From the NCBI RefSeq assembly GCF_900100275.1, contig NZ_FNET01000016.1, positions 101,535 to 165,534 on the forward strand: a stretch of 64,000 nucleotides of DNA, written 5' to 3'. This DNA is from Lentzea albidocapillata subsp. violacea (lineage in GTDB: Bacteria > Actinomycetota > Actinomycetes > Mycobacteriales > Pseudonocardiaceae). The notes beneath the pieces are model-generated. The model saw only the letters and a list, made by a program, of their open reading frames with translations, was not told where the DNA came from and ran no database searches. How positions within the stretch are numbered: the stretch's first letter is position 1; every line of letters starts with the position of its first letter. The position numbers and the translations under genes are program-made. Positions 1 to 7,946 of the stretch are shown in pieces.

Positions 1-994
1 GGTCGAGGTCGTCGGTGAACTGCTTCGACCACGCCGCGGGGTAGTCCTCGACCAGACCGGCGCAGACCTCGCGGAGGCGTTCGGCGGTGACGACGTGCCG
101 TGCGGGCGCGTCCTCCTCCTCGCCGTCGAGCAGGTCGGGCAGAGCCAGCAGCGTGATGCGCGCGACCGTCGAGACGCCCGGGAACGACAGGTCGGTCAGG
201 AAGTCCTCGGGGTCGGCGGCGAGCACGCCCTCGACCCGGCACTCGGTGTGCAGGCCGAAAGCCTGCTCGAGCAGCGCGGTCTCCTTGCGCTGGTTGCGGC
301 GCAGCCACTCCGCCTGCTCGGCCGGCAGGTCCGCGTAGAGCACCAGCGGTGTCTCGACCAGCCTGCGCCGCACGGCGTGCTCGATGCCGCGCGGACCGGG
401 ACGCGCCGACAGTTCGACCAGGTGGGCCGGGCTCTGGGCCTCACCGACCGGACCCGTCACGAGCTGGCCCAGCAGGTCGGTGTCGATCGTGATCAACGCT
501 TCCTGGGGCAGCACGTCCTGCGCGACCGAACCCTCGGTCTCGTGCAGCACGCCGAGAGACACGAGGTGGCGCAGGGCCGCGGTGAGCGCACGCCGTTCGG
601 TGACGTCGTCCGGTGCGTCGATGCCCGCTTCCACTGCGGCGGAACGGATGTCAGCAACCAGGCGGGACAGCAGCGTCTGCCGGCCGATGCCGGTGAGCAC
701 GGCGAGCGTCAGCGCCAGGTAGGCGTACCCGCGCGGGGACATGCTGAGCACGCCACGCGTGTCGTCGTTGCCGGGACCGGACTTGTACAGGCGCGCGAAC
801 CGGCGTTCCACGACCAGCCGGTAGCCCAGCAGCCCCGCGAACAGGTCCTGGAGGGTCGCGCGGTGCCGGTAGACGAGGCTGAGCAGCTCGCCGTCCGGGC
901 CGTCGGTGCGCAGCAAAGGCCTGCGCAGCAACGTTCGCGCGCACCGCACCACGTTGGCGGCGTCGATGTCGGAGAGGTTGTCCAAGTGGTTCAT
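1..994 (-). CDS. jetB: Wadjet JetB-like protein (DUF2398/TIGR02678), cut by window edge
   Basis: This gene runs leftward off the window; about 331 codons from the N-terminus are visible. It starts with ATG at 994-992, overlapping the TGA of the upstream gene in an ATGA junction, so the two are translationally coupled. The N-terminal part reads as a DUF2398/TIGR02678 protein: an RTLLRRPLL segment near residue 25, FARLYK near residue 70 and a GYAYLALTLAVL helix near residue 92. In this family the protein is a kleisin- or KITE-like partner of an SMC-type ATPase in Wadjet plasmid-defence systems (established knowledge). The SMC-like JetC and nuclease JetD should lie to the left, outside the window. 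I translated it directly; family assignment is by motif memory. Confidence 0.75.
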   Translation of the reverse strand, partial: MNHLDNLSDIDAANVVRCARTLLRRPLLRTDGPDGELLSLVYRHRATLQDLFAGLLGYRLVVERRFARLYKSGPGNDDTRGVLSMSPRGYAYLALTLAVLTGIGRQTLLSRLVADIRSAAVEAGIDAPDDVTERRALTAALRHLVSLGVLHETEGSVAQDVLPQEALITIDTDLLGQLVTGPVGEAQSPAHLVELSARPGPRGIEHAVRRRLVETPLVLYADLPAEQAEWLRRNQRKETALLEQAFGLHTECRVEGVLAADPEDFLTDLSFPGVSTVARITLLALPDLLDGEEEDAPARHVVTAERLREVCAGLVEDYPAAWSKQFTDDLD

Positions 995-2463
995 CGCTTC
1001 AGTGCCACCGTCGCGTCGTGCAGGGTGAGCGTCCCGGCGGCCGACCTGATCCGGGTCGTCGTGCCGCGGGCGATCTCCAGTTCGAGGCCGCGCACGGGGT
1101 CGCTGGCCGAGCCGCTGTCGTTCGGGGAGTCGCGCTGGGCCATCGCGAGCGTCAACAGCTCGCAGAAGACCTCCAACGCACCGTGCGTGAGCGTCGTGTT
1201 CTCCAGGTTTCCGGCGGCCGTGGTGAGCTCGGCGACGTGCCTCGCGCGGATCTCGTCCGCCTCGCGTGCCTCCGCCAGCAGCGACTGCTCGGTCATCGGG
1301 TCGTCGAGGATCCTGGACGGCCTGCCGCGCCCGCCCCGGTCGCCTCGGGTCCGGACGCTCACGGTGACGTCGCAGACCGGGCCGTCGCGCCACGGCGTGC
1401 GCTCGTTGTCCGAGTCGTGCTCGGGCGCGGGGGAGAGGTGGCGGGCGCTGTAGAGACCGAACGCGGAGGCGTAGATCTCGTGGGCTTGTTCTCTTGACGA
1501 GGTGTCGAACCACTTCGCGAGCTTGAGCAGTTCGGCACGGCGTCCCGGGAGGAGCCCGCCGCCGGACGTCGCGCGCTTCACGCTGGCCAGGAGGCTGCCG
1601 ATGGCGCGGGCCGTGGCTTCGCGCAGGGCCGTGACCTGGCTCGGACGGCCCGGCCGGTCGACGAACCAGTCCGTCAGCTCCTGCCAGTCCTCCGGCGTAC
1701 GGCCGCGGGCGCGTTCGACGTTGTGGCCGAGGTCGGTGCCGAGGAGCCGCAGGAGTTCGGTACGGGCCTTCGTGAGGCCGGCCAGCGCCTCCGCGATCGG
1801 GGGCGTGTACTTCAGGACGTCCTCGACGACCCGCTGGATGTACTCGACCAGCAGGTTCCGGAAGCCCGCGATCTCCTCGGGCGCCAGGTGGTTCCTCGTG
1901 ACGACCTGGCCGAGGTAGGCGTAGAAGTCGCGGACCGTCGCGGCGAGTTCGGCGTGCTGCAGGAACAGCGTCGTGACGCGTTCGGCCAGCAGCTCCTTGG
2001 TCCGGTCGCCCTCGTTGAGCAGGGCGACGGACAGCGATCCGCCCAGTTCGTTGAGGCCGCGTTCGATCGCGGGGAGCAGTTCGCGGGAGACCTCGCGCGC
2101 GCCCTCGGGGACCCGCAGCAGCTCGTCGACGTCGCGCTGGACGCGGACGGCCAGCTTCGAGACCTGGTAGCGCACGCTGCCGTGCTGGAACTCGGCGATG
2201 CTGGCCGCGACGACCTCACGCCGGCCCTGGACGAGATTGCCCCACTCGACGAGCTGCTTGAGGCGGTTGATGACGTTCTCGATGCGGCTCTCGCCCTGCT
2301 CGACGCGGCCCTCGCGCTCCTGCCCGGCCAGCGCGCCCGCGACCTCCCCCGCGCTCAGGTCCGCCAGCAGCGTGGAGGTGAACAGCCGCATGATCGCCAG
2401 GTACGTGCGCTGGTGATCGCGCGCGTCCAGATAGGCGTACAGCTTCAGCCGCTTGTGCTCCAC
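991..2463 (-). CDS. jetA: Wadjet JetA-like protein (DUF2397/TIGR02677)
   Basis: A 490-residue, strongly helical protein beginning at GTG 2463 (VEHKRLKLYAYLDARDHQRT) behind an AGGGTGG-like ribosome site. The opening, the ENVINRLKQLVEWGNLV segment near residue 80 and the C-terminal 'READEIRARHVAELTTAAG' helix fit TIGR02677 (DUF2397), the first gene of the four-gene TIGR02677-TIGR02680 neighbourhood now described as a Wadjet class. By family knowledge this is the kleisin-like JetA subunit that joins the SMC ATPase ring which detects and cuts circular plasmids. It overlaps the downstream JetB gene by 4 bp. It is divergent from cobD across a 72-bp gap that must hold both promoters. The alternative, an orphan remnant pair, cannot be excluded because JetC and JetD are not in view. 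Confidence 0.8.
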   Translation of the reverse strand: MEHKRLKLYAYLDARDHQRTYLAIMRLFTSTLLADLSAGEVAGALAGQEREGRVEQGESRIENVINRLKQLVEWGNLVQGRREVVAASIAEFQHGSVRYQVSKLAVRVQRDVDELLRVPEGAREVSRELLPAIERGLNELGGSLSVALLNEGDRTKELLAERVTTLFLQHAELAATVRDFYAYLGQVVTRNHLAPEEIAGFRNLLVEYIQRVVEDVLKYTPPIAEALAGLTKARTELLRLLGTDLGHNVERARGRTPEDWQELTDWFVDRPGRPSQVTALREATARAIGSLLASVKRATSGGGLLPGRRAELLKLAKWFDTSSREQAHEIYASAFGLYSARHLSPAPEHDSDNERTPWRDGPVCDVTVSVRTRGDRGGRGRPSRILDDPMTEQSLLAEAREADEIRARHVAELTTAAGNLENTTLTHGALEVFCELLTLAMAQRDSPNDSGSASDPVRGLELEIARGTTTRIRSAAGTLTLHDATVALKR

Positions 2464-2535
2464 GACCGGCCACCCTAATGCGCGCGCTCGTCCGACGCGG
2501 CGCTACCGTGCCTTCGACGAGCTGGGGAGGATGCC

Positions 2536-3468
2536 GTGGGTGCGGGGCGCGCGTTGGGGTTGTTGCTGGGCGTGGCCGCGGACGCGGTGTTCGGTGATCC
2601 ACGCCGATTTCACCCGGTAGCGGCATTCGGTTCGTCCGCCGCGGCCCTCGAGAAGCGGCTGTACGCCGACTCGCAGGCCGCCGGAGCCGTCTATTCCGCC
2701 GTGCTGGTCGGCGGCACCGTGGCTCTCGGAGTGGCGGTGGAACGGGCCTCGCGCAAGCACTGGCTGCTGCAGACGGCGACCACGGCGCTGGCGACCTGGA
2801 CCGTGCTCGGCGGCAACTCGCTGGCCACCGAGGGCACGTCGATGGGCCGGGAACTGGCCGACGGAGACCTCGACGCGGCCCGGACGAGGCTGCCGAGCCT
2901 GTGCGGCCGTGACGCGACCCGGCTCGACACCACGGGCCTGGCACGCGCGACCGTGGAGTCCGTGGCCGAGAACACCTCGGACGCCGTCGTGGCGCCGCTG
3001 TTCTGGGGCGCGGTCGCCGGCGTGCCCGGCCTGCTGGGCTACCGCGCGGCCAACACCCTGGACGCGATGGTCGGCCACCGGTCCCTGCGCTACCTGCGGT
3101 TCGGCTGGGCCTCGGCCCGCCTGGACGACCTGCTGAACCTGGTGCCTTCGCGTCTCGCGGCCCTGCTGACGGTCGGCGGCGCACCCGTCGTCGGCGGCTC
3201 GGCCTCGCAGGCACTGGAGACCTGGCGCCGTGACGCGTCAGCGCACCCGTCGCCCAACGCGGGCCAGGTGGAGGCGGCCTTCGCGGGCGCCCTGGAGGTC
3301 AGGCTGGGCGGCCGCACCGTCTACTCGCACGGCGTGGAAGAGCGCCCGGTCCTCGGCCACGGCCGCAGCCCGGACTCAGGGCACGTGACGCGTGCCGTGG
3401 AGCTGTCCCGGGTCGTGGGCTTCGGCGCCGGCTTCGTCAGCGCCGTCATCGCCCTCTTCCGCAAGTAG
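2536..3468 (+). CDS. cobD: Adenosylcobinamide-phosphate synthase CobD/CbiB
   Basis: A 310-residue membrane protein of the CobD/CbiB family, which attaches the aminopropanol arm to adenosylcobyric acid in cobalamin synthesis. It opens with the characteristic GDPRRFHPVAAFG segment near residue 21 and carries TVESVAENTSDAVVAPLFW and AANTLDAMVGH in the middle, the best conserved parts of the family. Several hydrophobic helices fit an inner-membrane enzyme. Start is GTG 2536 with a GGGGAGG site 10 nt upstream. The last 93 bp overlap the 3' end of the convergent SURF1 gene, so both C-termini are constrained by each other. A CobC-like aminotransferase homologue lies 3 kb away, as in mycobacteria. 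Confidence 0.93.
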   Translation: MGAGRALGLLLGVAADAVFGDPRRFHPVAAFGSSAAALEKRLYADSQAAGAVYSAVLVGGTVALGVAVERASRKHWLLQTATTALATWTVLGGNSLATEGTSMGRELADGDLDAARTRLPSLCGRDATRLDTTGLARATVESVAENTSDAVVAPLFWGAVAGVPGLLGYRAANTLDAMVGHRSLRYLRFGWASARLDDLLNLVPSRLAALLTVGGAPVVGGSASQALETWRRDASAHPSPNAGQVEAAFAGALEVRLGGRTVYSHGVEERPVLGHGRSPDSGHVTRAVELSRVVGFGAGFVSAVIALFRK

Positions 3469-4194
3469 CTCGGCGATCGACTTCTTCTTTTTCCTGCCCT
3501 CGTAGAGCACGCCACCCGGCCGCGCCTCACGGATCGTGAAGTACAGCCAGCCGCCGACCGCCATCACACCGAACGCGATCCACTGCAGCGCGTAGGAGAA
3601 GAACGGCCCGGACTCGATCCGGGGCAGCGGCAACGTGTCCAGCGCACCCGGCTGGTCCTCGATCAGCTGGTAGTAGCCGGGCTCGATGTTCTCGCCGACC
3701 GCGTTGTTGTTGATCGAGTAGATCTGCTTGCGGCCGTCCTGCTCGAACGCGGGCTGGTCGTTCGACTCGTTGAGCCTGGCGAGCCCGATGAGCGTGACCT
3801 CGCCGTTGGGCGGTGCGTCGAAGCCCGGCGGCTTGATGCCGTTGATCGGCCGCACGTACCCGCGGTCGATCAGGATCTTGTGACCCGTCGTGGTCTCGAA
3901 CGGCGTGATGACCTCGAACGCCGCCTCGCCCTGGACGGTGCGCAGCCGCGCGAGCGCTTCCAGTTCCGGCAGGTAGCGGCCCCGGATCTCGACCTTCTGC
4001 CACTCGTCGTGCTTCGCGCCGAACTGGGCGGGCTCGCTCTTCAGCGACCTGGTGATGGCGGCGTTCTGCTCCTGGCGTTCGTCGTTGCGTCCGAACTGCC
4101 ACGGCGACAGGAGGTAGACGCAGGCACCCGCGAACACCCAGACGGCCAGGGTCAGCGCCAGCCAGCCCGGCTTGAGGAGGAACTTGAACCGCAC
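3376..4194 (-). CDS. SURF1 family cytochrome oxidase assembly protein
   Basis: A 272-residue protein with an N-terminal membrane helix (residues 9-29) and a second near residues 198-218, the two-helix SURF1 arrangement. Conserved features include W-x-x-x-R near the N-terminus (PWQFGRNDERQ), IRGRYLPELE, ILIDRGYVRP and the C-terminal GPFFSYALQWIAFG. SURF1 proteins assist insertion of haem a or assembly of cytochrome c oxidase. Start is GTG 4194. The C-terminal tail is charged (GRKKKKSIAELLAEEGDD) and extends 93 bp into the end of cobD on the other strand. This is the expected neighbour of the phosphatase and CobD genes in the mycobacterial order, but here a toxin-antitoxin pair separates it from the phosphatase. 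Confidence 0.9.
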   Translation of the reverse strand: MRFKFLLKPGWLALTLAVWVFAGACVYLLSPWQFGRNDERQEQNAAITRSLKSEPAQFGAKHDEWQKVEIRGRYLPELEALARLRTVQGEAAFEVITPFETTTGHKILIDRGYVRPINGIKPPGFDAPPNGEVTLIGLARLNESNDQPAFEQDGRKQIYSINNNAVGENIEPGYYQLIEDQPGALDTLPLPRIESGPFFSYALQWIAFGVMAVGGWLYFTIREARPGGVLYEGRKKKKSIAELLAEEGDDGADEAGAEAHDPGQLHGTRHVP

Positions 4195-4215
4195 GTCTTC
4201 ACGGTAGATGACCGG

Positions 4216-4770
4216 TCAGAGGGCCCTGAGCGCGGCCACTGACTGCACCAACCCGCAGCGTTCCAGCGACGCGAGGACGTCCCCGAGCGTGCCCGGAGGA
4301 TTGCGCCACGAGTTCGCGATCTGCTGGACGCAGCTCCACACGACCTTGGCGTCGAGGCCGATCTGGTCGCTGACGAAGTCGTCCGCGGACACGGGCTCGA
4401 TGTCCCACTGTCGCAGAATCTCTTCCGGGAAGTCCTTGAGGTTGTCGGTCACGATCACCTGAGCACGGGCCCGGATCGCGGCAGCGAGTACATGACGGTC
4501 GTCGGGGTCCGGTAGGTCCAGCGTGTGGATCAGCGGTTCGTACCCGTCGACCAAGCAGTCGCGGACGGCTCTCACCATCAGGACTCGCGTGCGGTCGAGC
4601 AGGTCGTCCGCTGCACCGGGCCGGTTCTTGCGGACGTTCCTGAAGACCTCGTCCAGGATCTGGTCTGTCCACTTCGCCTGGACGAGACCAGCTGCCGCGA
4701 TTCGGATGAGCAGGTCTCGAAGCGTGCTCGGGTAGAGGACGTTCGCGTCGTAGAGGACGACGAGGCTCAC
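4216..4770 (-). CDS. PIN-domain ribonuclease toxin
   Basis: A 184-residue PIN-domain protein, likely the toxin of a type II toxin-antitoxin pair. The acidic residues of the PIN active site are visible: LYDANVLYP at residues 6-14, LDEVFRNV near 40, LPDPDDRHVLAAAI near 87, and VTDNLKDFP near 108. By family knowledge such proteins are Mg-dependent RNases that cut tRNA or other RNA when freed from the antitoxin. The start is a GTG at 4770 that directly abuts the TGA stop of the upstream antitoxin gene, so expression should depend on translation of the antitoxin. It is longer than a typical VapC (about 130 residues) and has a helical C-terminal extension of about 50 residues of unknown role. Confidence 0.85.
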   Translation of the reverse strand: MSLVVLYDANVLYPSTLRDLLIRIAAAGLVQAKWTDQILDEVFRNVRKNRPGAADDLLDRTRVLMVRAVRDCLVDGYEPLIHTLDLPDPDDRHVLAAAIRARAQVIVTDNLKDFPEEILRQWDIEPVSADDFVSDQIGLDAKVVWSCVQQIANSWRNPPGTLGDVLASLERCGLVQSVAALRAL

Positions 4771-5232
4771 TCAGGCCATGCCCATCTCTTGCGTGAGCGA
4801 CGACAACTCGTCCGCAGCCTGCCGCCTGCGCTGATCGTCGTTTCGCAGATATTCCGTCAGGGACGCGGCCTTGATCCGGCGATGCTTGCCTACTTTCCGG
4901 TACTCGATCGCACCGGCGTCGAGCAGACCGATCAGGTACGGCCGCGAGACGTTGAGCAGGTCGGCCGCCTGCTGAGTGGTCAGCTCCGCGTCCACGGGGA
5001 CCACGACCACCCCGTGTCCTGCGGCCATGTAGGCGAGCACCTGCGTGAAGACCTCGACGGCTGCTCGCGGCAGCGTCAGCACTTCGTCGTCATCCTCGGT
5101 CCGCACCCGGACCAGGTCCGCGTCGTCGTCCTCCCGGTGGAGGCTCAGGTACGCCTTGACCGTGGGCAATGCCGCATCGGCCGTGACGACGTCCCCACTG
5201 TCAGGCTGCACCGGCTGCAGTGCTGCACTCAT
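4771..5232 (-). CDS. Excisionase-type HTH antitoxin partner of PIN toxin
   Basis: A 153-residue protein with an acidic N-terminal half and a MerR/excisionase-like winged helix near residues 85-130 (LTTQQAADLLNVSRPYLIGLL, then YRKVGKHRRI). This is the usual layout of DNA-binding antitoxins that pair with PIN toxins of the excisionase-linked type. I chose ATG 5232 because a GGGAGG sits 8-13 nt upstream; an in-frame upstream start at 5307 would add an unlikely repetitive Leu/Arg stretch made from the promoter repeat. It lies directly upstream of the toxin with no gap, the expected antitoxin-first order. Autorepression through the repeat at 5251-5273 is likely but inferred. Confidence 0.82.
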   Translation of the reverse strand: MSAALQPVQPDSGDVVTADAALPTVKAYLSLHREDDDADLVRVRTEDDDEVLTLPRAAVEVFTQVLAYMAAGHGVVVVPVDAELTTQQAADLLNVSRPYLIGLLDAGAIEYRKVGKHRRIKAASLTEYLRNDDQRRRQAADELSSLTQEMGMA

Positions 5233-5250
5233 CTGCACACACCTCCCTGA

Positions 5251-5273
5251 TCGAAGTATCCGCAGTATTCGAA
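5251..5273 (-). promoter_or_regulatory. Candidate operator/promoter repeat of the toxin-antitoxin operon
   Basis: Immediately upstream of the antitoxin ribosome site is an AT-rich element with two imperfect direct copies of AGTATYCG (AGTATCCGC then AGTATTCGA on the plus strand) bounded by inverted TCGAA/TTCGA ends. On the coding strand it includes GGATACTT, which could serve as a -10 region. Its place and symmetry suit an antitoxin autoregulation site. This is inference from sequence only. Confidence 0.35.
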
Positions 5274-5349
5274 GCAAACGCAACGTGCTGTTGGTGCATC
5301 GGATCACAGAGAGCCCAAGGTCACGGCTTCCTGAAGAACAGCTCCGTCC

Positions 5350-5802
5350 TCAGAGCCGCTCGCGGACCCAACCGACCAACCCGGGCATCGCCGCCTCGAC
5401 CATCACCAGCACCTCGGTGAACCCGGCGTCGTCGCCGTAGTACGGATCCGGCACGTCCACGTCGTCGGCGTCCGGATCAAACGAACGGAGCAGCCGCACA
5501 CGGCCGGGATCGACCATCCGGCGCAACGCGCGGGCGTGACCGGAGTCGAGTGCCACCAGCAGATCGGCGTCCAGGTGCTCGGCGCCGACCTGCGCGGCCA
5601 CGTGGTCGACGGGATACCCGTTGTCCGCCAACGTCTTCAGTGAACGCGGGTCGGCCGGGTCGCCGACGTGCCATCCACCGGTTCCGGCACTGGACACCTG
5701 GACCTTCGAGGACAATCCTTCCCGGGACAGCCACTCTCGGAACACGAGCGCTGCCACGGGGGACCGGCAGATGTTGCCGGTGCAGACGAACGAGACGTGC
5801 AT
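5350..5802 (-). CDS. ptpA: Low-molecular-weight protein-tyrosine phosphatase
   Basis: A 150-residue cytosolic phosphatase. The P-loop FVCTGNICRSP at residues 5-15 carries the catalytic Cys and the phosphate-binding Arg, and the general-acid Asp is in DVPDPYYGDD near residue 125. Length and motifs are typical of the family that removes phosphate from protein tyrosines; the mycobacterial homologue is PtpA (Rv2234). Start is ATG 5802; longer in-frame extensions are only antisense reading through neighbouring genes. It lies between the toxin-antitoxin pair and a divergent small gene, and its presence beside SURF1, CobC and CobD matches the mycobacterial order. No cognate tyrosine kinase (PtkA) gene is visible here. 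Confidence 0.93.
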   Translation of the reverse strand: MHVSFVCTGNICRSPVAALVFREWLSREGLSSKVQVSSAGTGGWHVGDPADPRSLKTLADNGYPVDHVAAQVGAEHLDADLLVALDSGHARALRRMVDPGRVRLLRSFDPDADDVDVPDPYYGDDAGFTEVLVMVEAAMPGLVGWVRERL

Positions 5803-5886
5803 GTCGCGCAGCCTATGTGGTGCCGCCGCACGGTAACGCTCAAGCGCTGTCGCAAGATGTATGGACAAACGACATGGAGGCCGCCC

Positions 5887-6093
5887 ATGCAGACAGGTAC
5901 CGACGTGCCCCCGCAACGGGAGATCATCGGGTGCACCGACGCCCTCGGGCGCCGTCGTGCGTTCGAGGTGTACCTCAACGAGAAGGGTCGCGTCTGCTTC
6001 CGCACCCCGCCCGGTGAGTCCGCGCAGCTCGACGCGTTCCAGCTGGATGAGCTGATCAGCCACCTCACCGAGCTCCGCCGCTACATGCAGTGA
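5887..6093 (+). CDS. Small conserved-looking hypothetical protein
   Basis: A 68-residue protein starting at ATG 5887 with GGAGG 7 nt upstream. It has a YLNEKGRVCFRTPPGESA segment and ends in a leucine-rich helix (LDAFQLDELISHLTELRRYM), suggesting a small alpha/beta fold with a single Cys. No function can be assigned. Codon usage and the good ribosome site support it as real. It is divergent from the phosphatase gene and precedes the CobC-like gene by 36 bp, so it may head that operon. Confidence 0.7.
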   Translation: MQTGTDVPPQREIIGCTDALGRRRAFEVYLNEKGRVCFRTPPGESAQLDAFQLDELISHLTELRRYMQ

Positions 6094-6129
6094 CGTGCCT
6101 GTCTGAGCCGGTCGCCTAGAATTCCGGCG

Positions 6130-7125
6130 ATGACCAGCCCAGACCTGCGCCACCACGGTGACGTCGACGCCGCACCAGGCCTCGCCGACTTCGCCGTCAA
6201 CGTGCGGGTGCCGCACCCGCCCGATTGGCTGCGCGACCGGCTGGCCGCGGCGCTCGGCGAACTCGGCCGTTACCCCTCGAAACTCGCCGAAGAACGTGCT
6301 CGTGAGGCCGTCGCACGCCGGCACGGGCGCTCTCCGGACGAGGTTCTGCTGCTCAACGGTGCCGCTGAGGGCTTCGCGCTGCTGCCGAAGCTCTCGCCGC
6401 GCCGTGCCGCGATCGTCCACCCCGGGTTCACCGAGCCCGAGGTGGCCTTTCGCGATGCCGGAATTCCGGTCGACCACGTGCTGCTCGACGGCGACTTCCG
6501 CCTGCGGGACGTGACTTCGGACGCCGACCTCACCGTCATCGGCAACCCCACGAACCCGACGTCCGTGCTGCACGAGGCCGCCGCGCTCAAGGCACTGCCC
6601 GGCCGGGTGGTCGTCGACGAGGCGTTCATGGACGCCGTCGCCGGCGAGCCCGAGTCGCTCGCGCACGACCCTGACGTGCTGGTGCTGCGCAGCCTGACCA
6701 AGACCTGGGGCCTCGCGGGGCTGCGCGCCGGCTACTTCCTCGGCGACCCGGAGACTCTCGCGAGGCTCGCGCACGGCCGCCCGCACTGGCCCGTGGGCAG
6801 TCTCACGCTGGAAGCGATCACGGCGTGCTGCGAACCGGAGGCGCTCGAACAGTCCGCGCGGTTCGCGCTGGCGGCCGAGCAGTACGCCGCGCATGCGTTG
6901 GAGCAGCTCCAAGACCTCGTCGTCGTTGCGCCGAAAGGGCCGTTCCTGCTGATCAGGGCACCGCGAGGCGCGCGGCGGGCGTTGCGGGACAAGGGGATCG
7001 CGGTGCGGCGCTGCGACACGTTCCCAGGGCTCGATGACACGTACCTGCGCGTGGCGATCCGGCCGCCGGAGGAGTTCGCGGTGTTCGTGGACGCGTTGCG
7101 CGTCGTGATGGAGGAACTGGCGTGA
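6130..7125 (+). CDS. cobC: CobC-like PLP-dependent aminotransferase-fold enzyme (Rv2231c family)
   Basis: A 331-residue fold-type I PLP enzyme related to histidinol-phosphate aminotransferase and threonine-phosphate decarboxylase. The PLP lysine is in RSLTKTWGLAGLRAGY near residue 190, GNPTNPTSVL near 138 holds the ring-binding Asn, and VVVDEAFMD near 161 the pyridine-binding Asp. The mycobacterial homologue Rv2231c is annotated CobC, which would supply aminopropanol phosphate for cobalamin synthesis. Activity has not been proved from sequence and could be amino-acid transamination. The stop overlaps the next start in GTGA, so it is coupled to the Nif3 gene. Confidence 0.88.
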   Translation: MTSPDLRHHGDVDAAPGLADFAVNVRVPHPPDWLRDRLAAALGELGRYPSKLAEERAREAVARRHGRSPDEVLLLNGAAEGFALLPKLSPRRAAIVHPGFTEPEVAFRDAGIPVDHVLLDGDFRLRDVTSDADLTVIGNPTNPTSVLHEAAALKALPGRVVVDEAFMDAVAGEPESLAHDPDVLVLRSLTKTWGLAGLRAGYFLGDPETLARLAHGRPHWPVGSLTLEAITACCEPEALEQSARFALAAEQYAAHALEQLQDLVVVAPKGPFLLIRAPRGARRALRDKGIAVRRCDTFPGLDDTYLRVAIRPPEEFAVFVDALRVVMEELA

Positions 7126-7946
7126 AGCTCGCCGACGTGATCGCGGTCCTGGAGTCCGCGTATCCGCCGAAGACCGCGGAGACGTGGGACGCGGTCGGCC
7201 TGGTCTGCGGTGATCCGCAGGAGGAGGTCACCAGGGTCCTGGTCTGCGTCGACCCGACGTCGTCCACTGTGGACGAGGCGGTCGAACGGGGCGCGCAGCT
7301 CGTGCTCGCGCACCACCCGCTGCTCCTCAAGGGCGTCAACGGTGTTCCGGCCGACGACCCGAAGGGTGCGTTGGTGCACAAGCTGATCCGCAACGGCGCC
7401 GCCCTGTACTGCGCGCACACCAACGCGGACAGCGCGTCGCCGGGTGTCTCGGACGCGCTCGCGAAGGCCATCGGGCTCACCGTCACCGGTCCGCTCGAAC
7501 CGGCCGAGCCCGAGGGCACGGGCCTCGGCCGCGTAGGGGAGCTCGCGGAACCCGAGCCGCTCAGGGCGTTCGCCCAGCGGGTGGCCGCCGCGCTGCCCGC
7601 CACCGTGCAGGGCGTGCGGGCGGCGGGAGACCCGGAACACCTGATCAGACGGGTCGCGGTGTGCGGCGGCGCGGGCGACAGCTTCCTGGACGCGGTCAAG
7701 CGCGCGGGCGTCGACGCCTACGTCACGGCAGACCTGCGGCACCACCCGGTGAGCGAGCACATCGAGTCCGGCGGGCCCGCGTTGGTCGACGTCGCGCACT
7801 GGGCCAGCGAGTGGCCGTGGTGCGAGCAGGCGGCGGAGATTCTGCGGGCGGCCTTCGGCGGTAGGGTCGACGTACTCGTCTCCACCCGCCGGACCGACCC
7901 GTGGACCGTCGGTGCGACGAGCACAGCAGTAGGAGGACATGCGTGA
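7122..7946 (+). CDS. Nif3-like dinuclear metal-centre protein
   Basis: A 274-residue Nif3/YbgI family protein (GTP cyclohydrolase I type 2 homologue by annotation habit). Conserved metal-binding segments are visible: WDAVGLVCGDP near residue 23, LAHHPLLLKGV near 64, YCAHTNAD near 97 and the C-terminal DVAHWASEWP near 223. These proteins form a toroidal hexamer with a two-metal site; the biological role is still uncertain. Starts at GTG 7122 overlapping the previous stop and ends in a GTGA overlap with the zinc-ribbon gene, so three genes form one translationally coupled operon (CobC-Nif3-zinc ribbon), as in mycobacteria. Confidence 0.92.
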   Translation: MKLADVIAVLESAYPPKTAETWDAVGLVCGDPQEEVTRVLVCVDPTSSTVDEAVERGAQLVLAHHPLLLKGVNGVPADDPKGALVHKLIRNGAALYCAHTNADSASPGVSDALAKAIGLTVTGPLEPAEPEGTGLGRVGELAEPEPLRAFAQRVAAALPATVQGVRAAGDPEHLIRRVAVCGGAGDSFLDAVKRAGVDAYVTADLRHHPVSEHIESGGPALVDVAHWASEWPWCEQAAEILRAAFGGRVDVLVSTRRTDPWTVGATSTAVGGHA

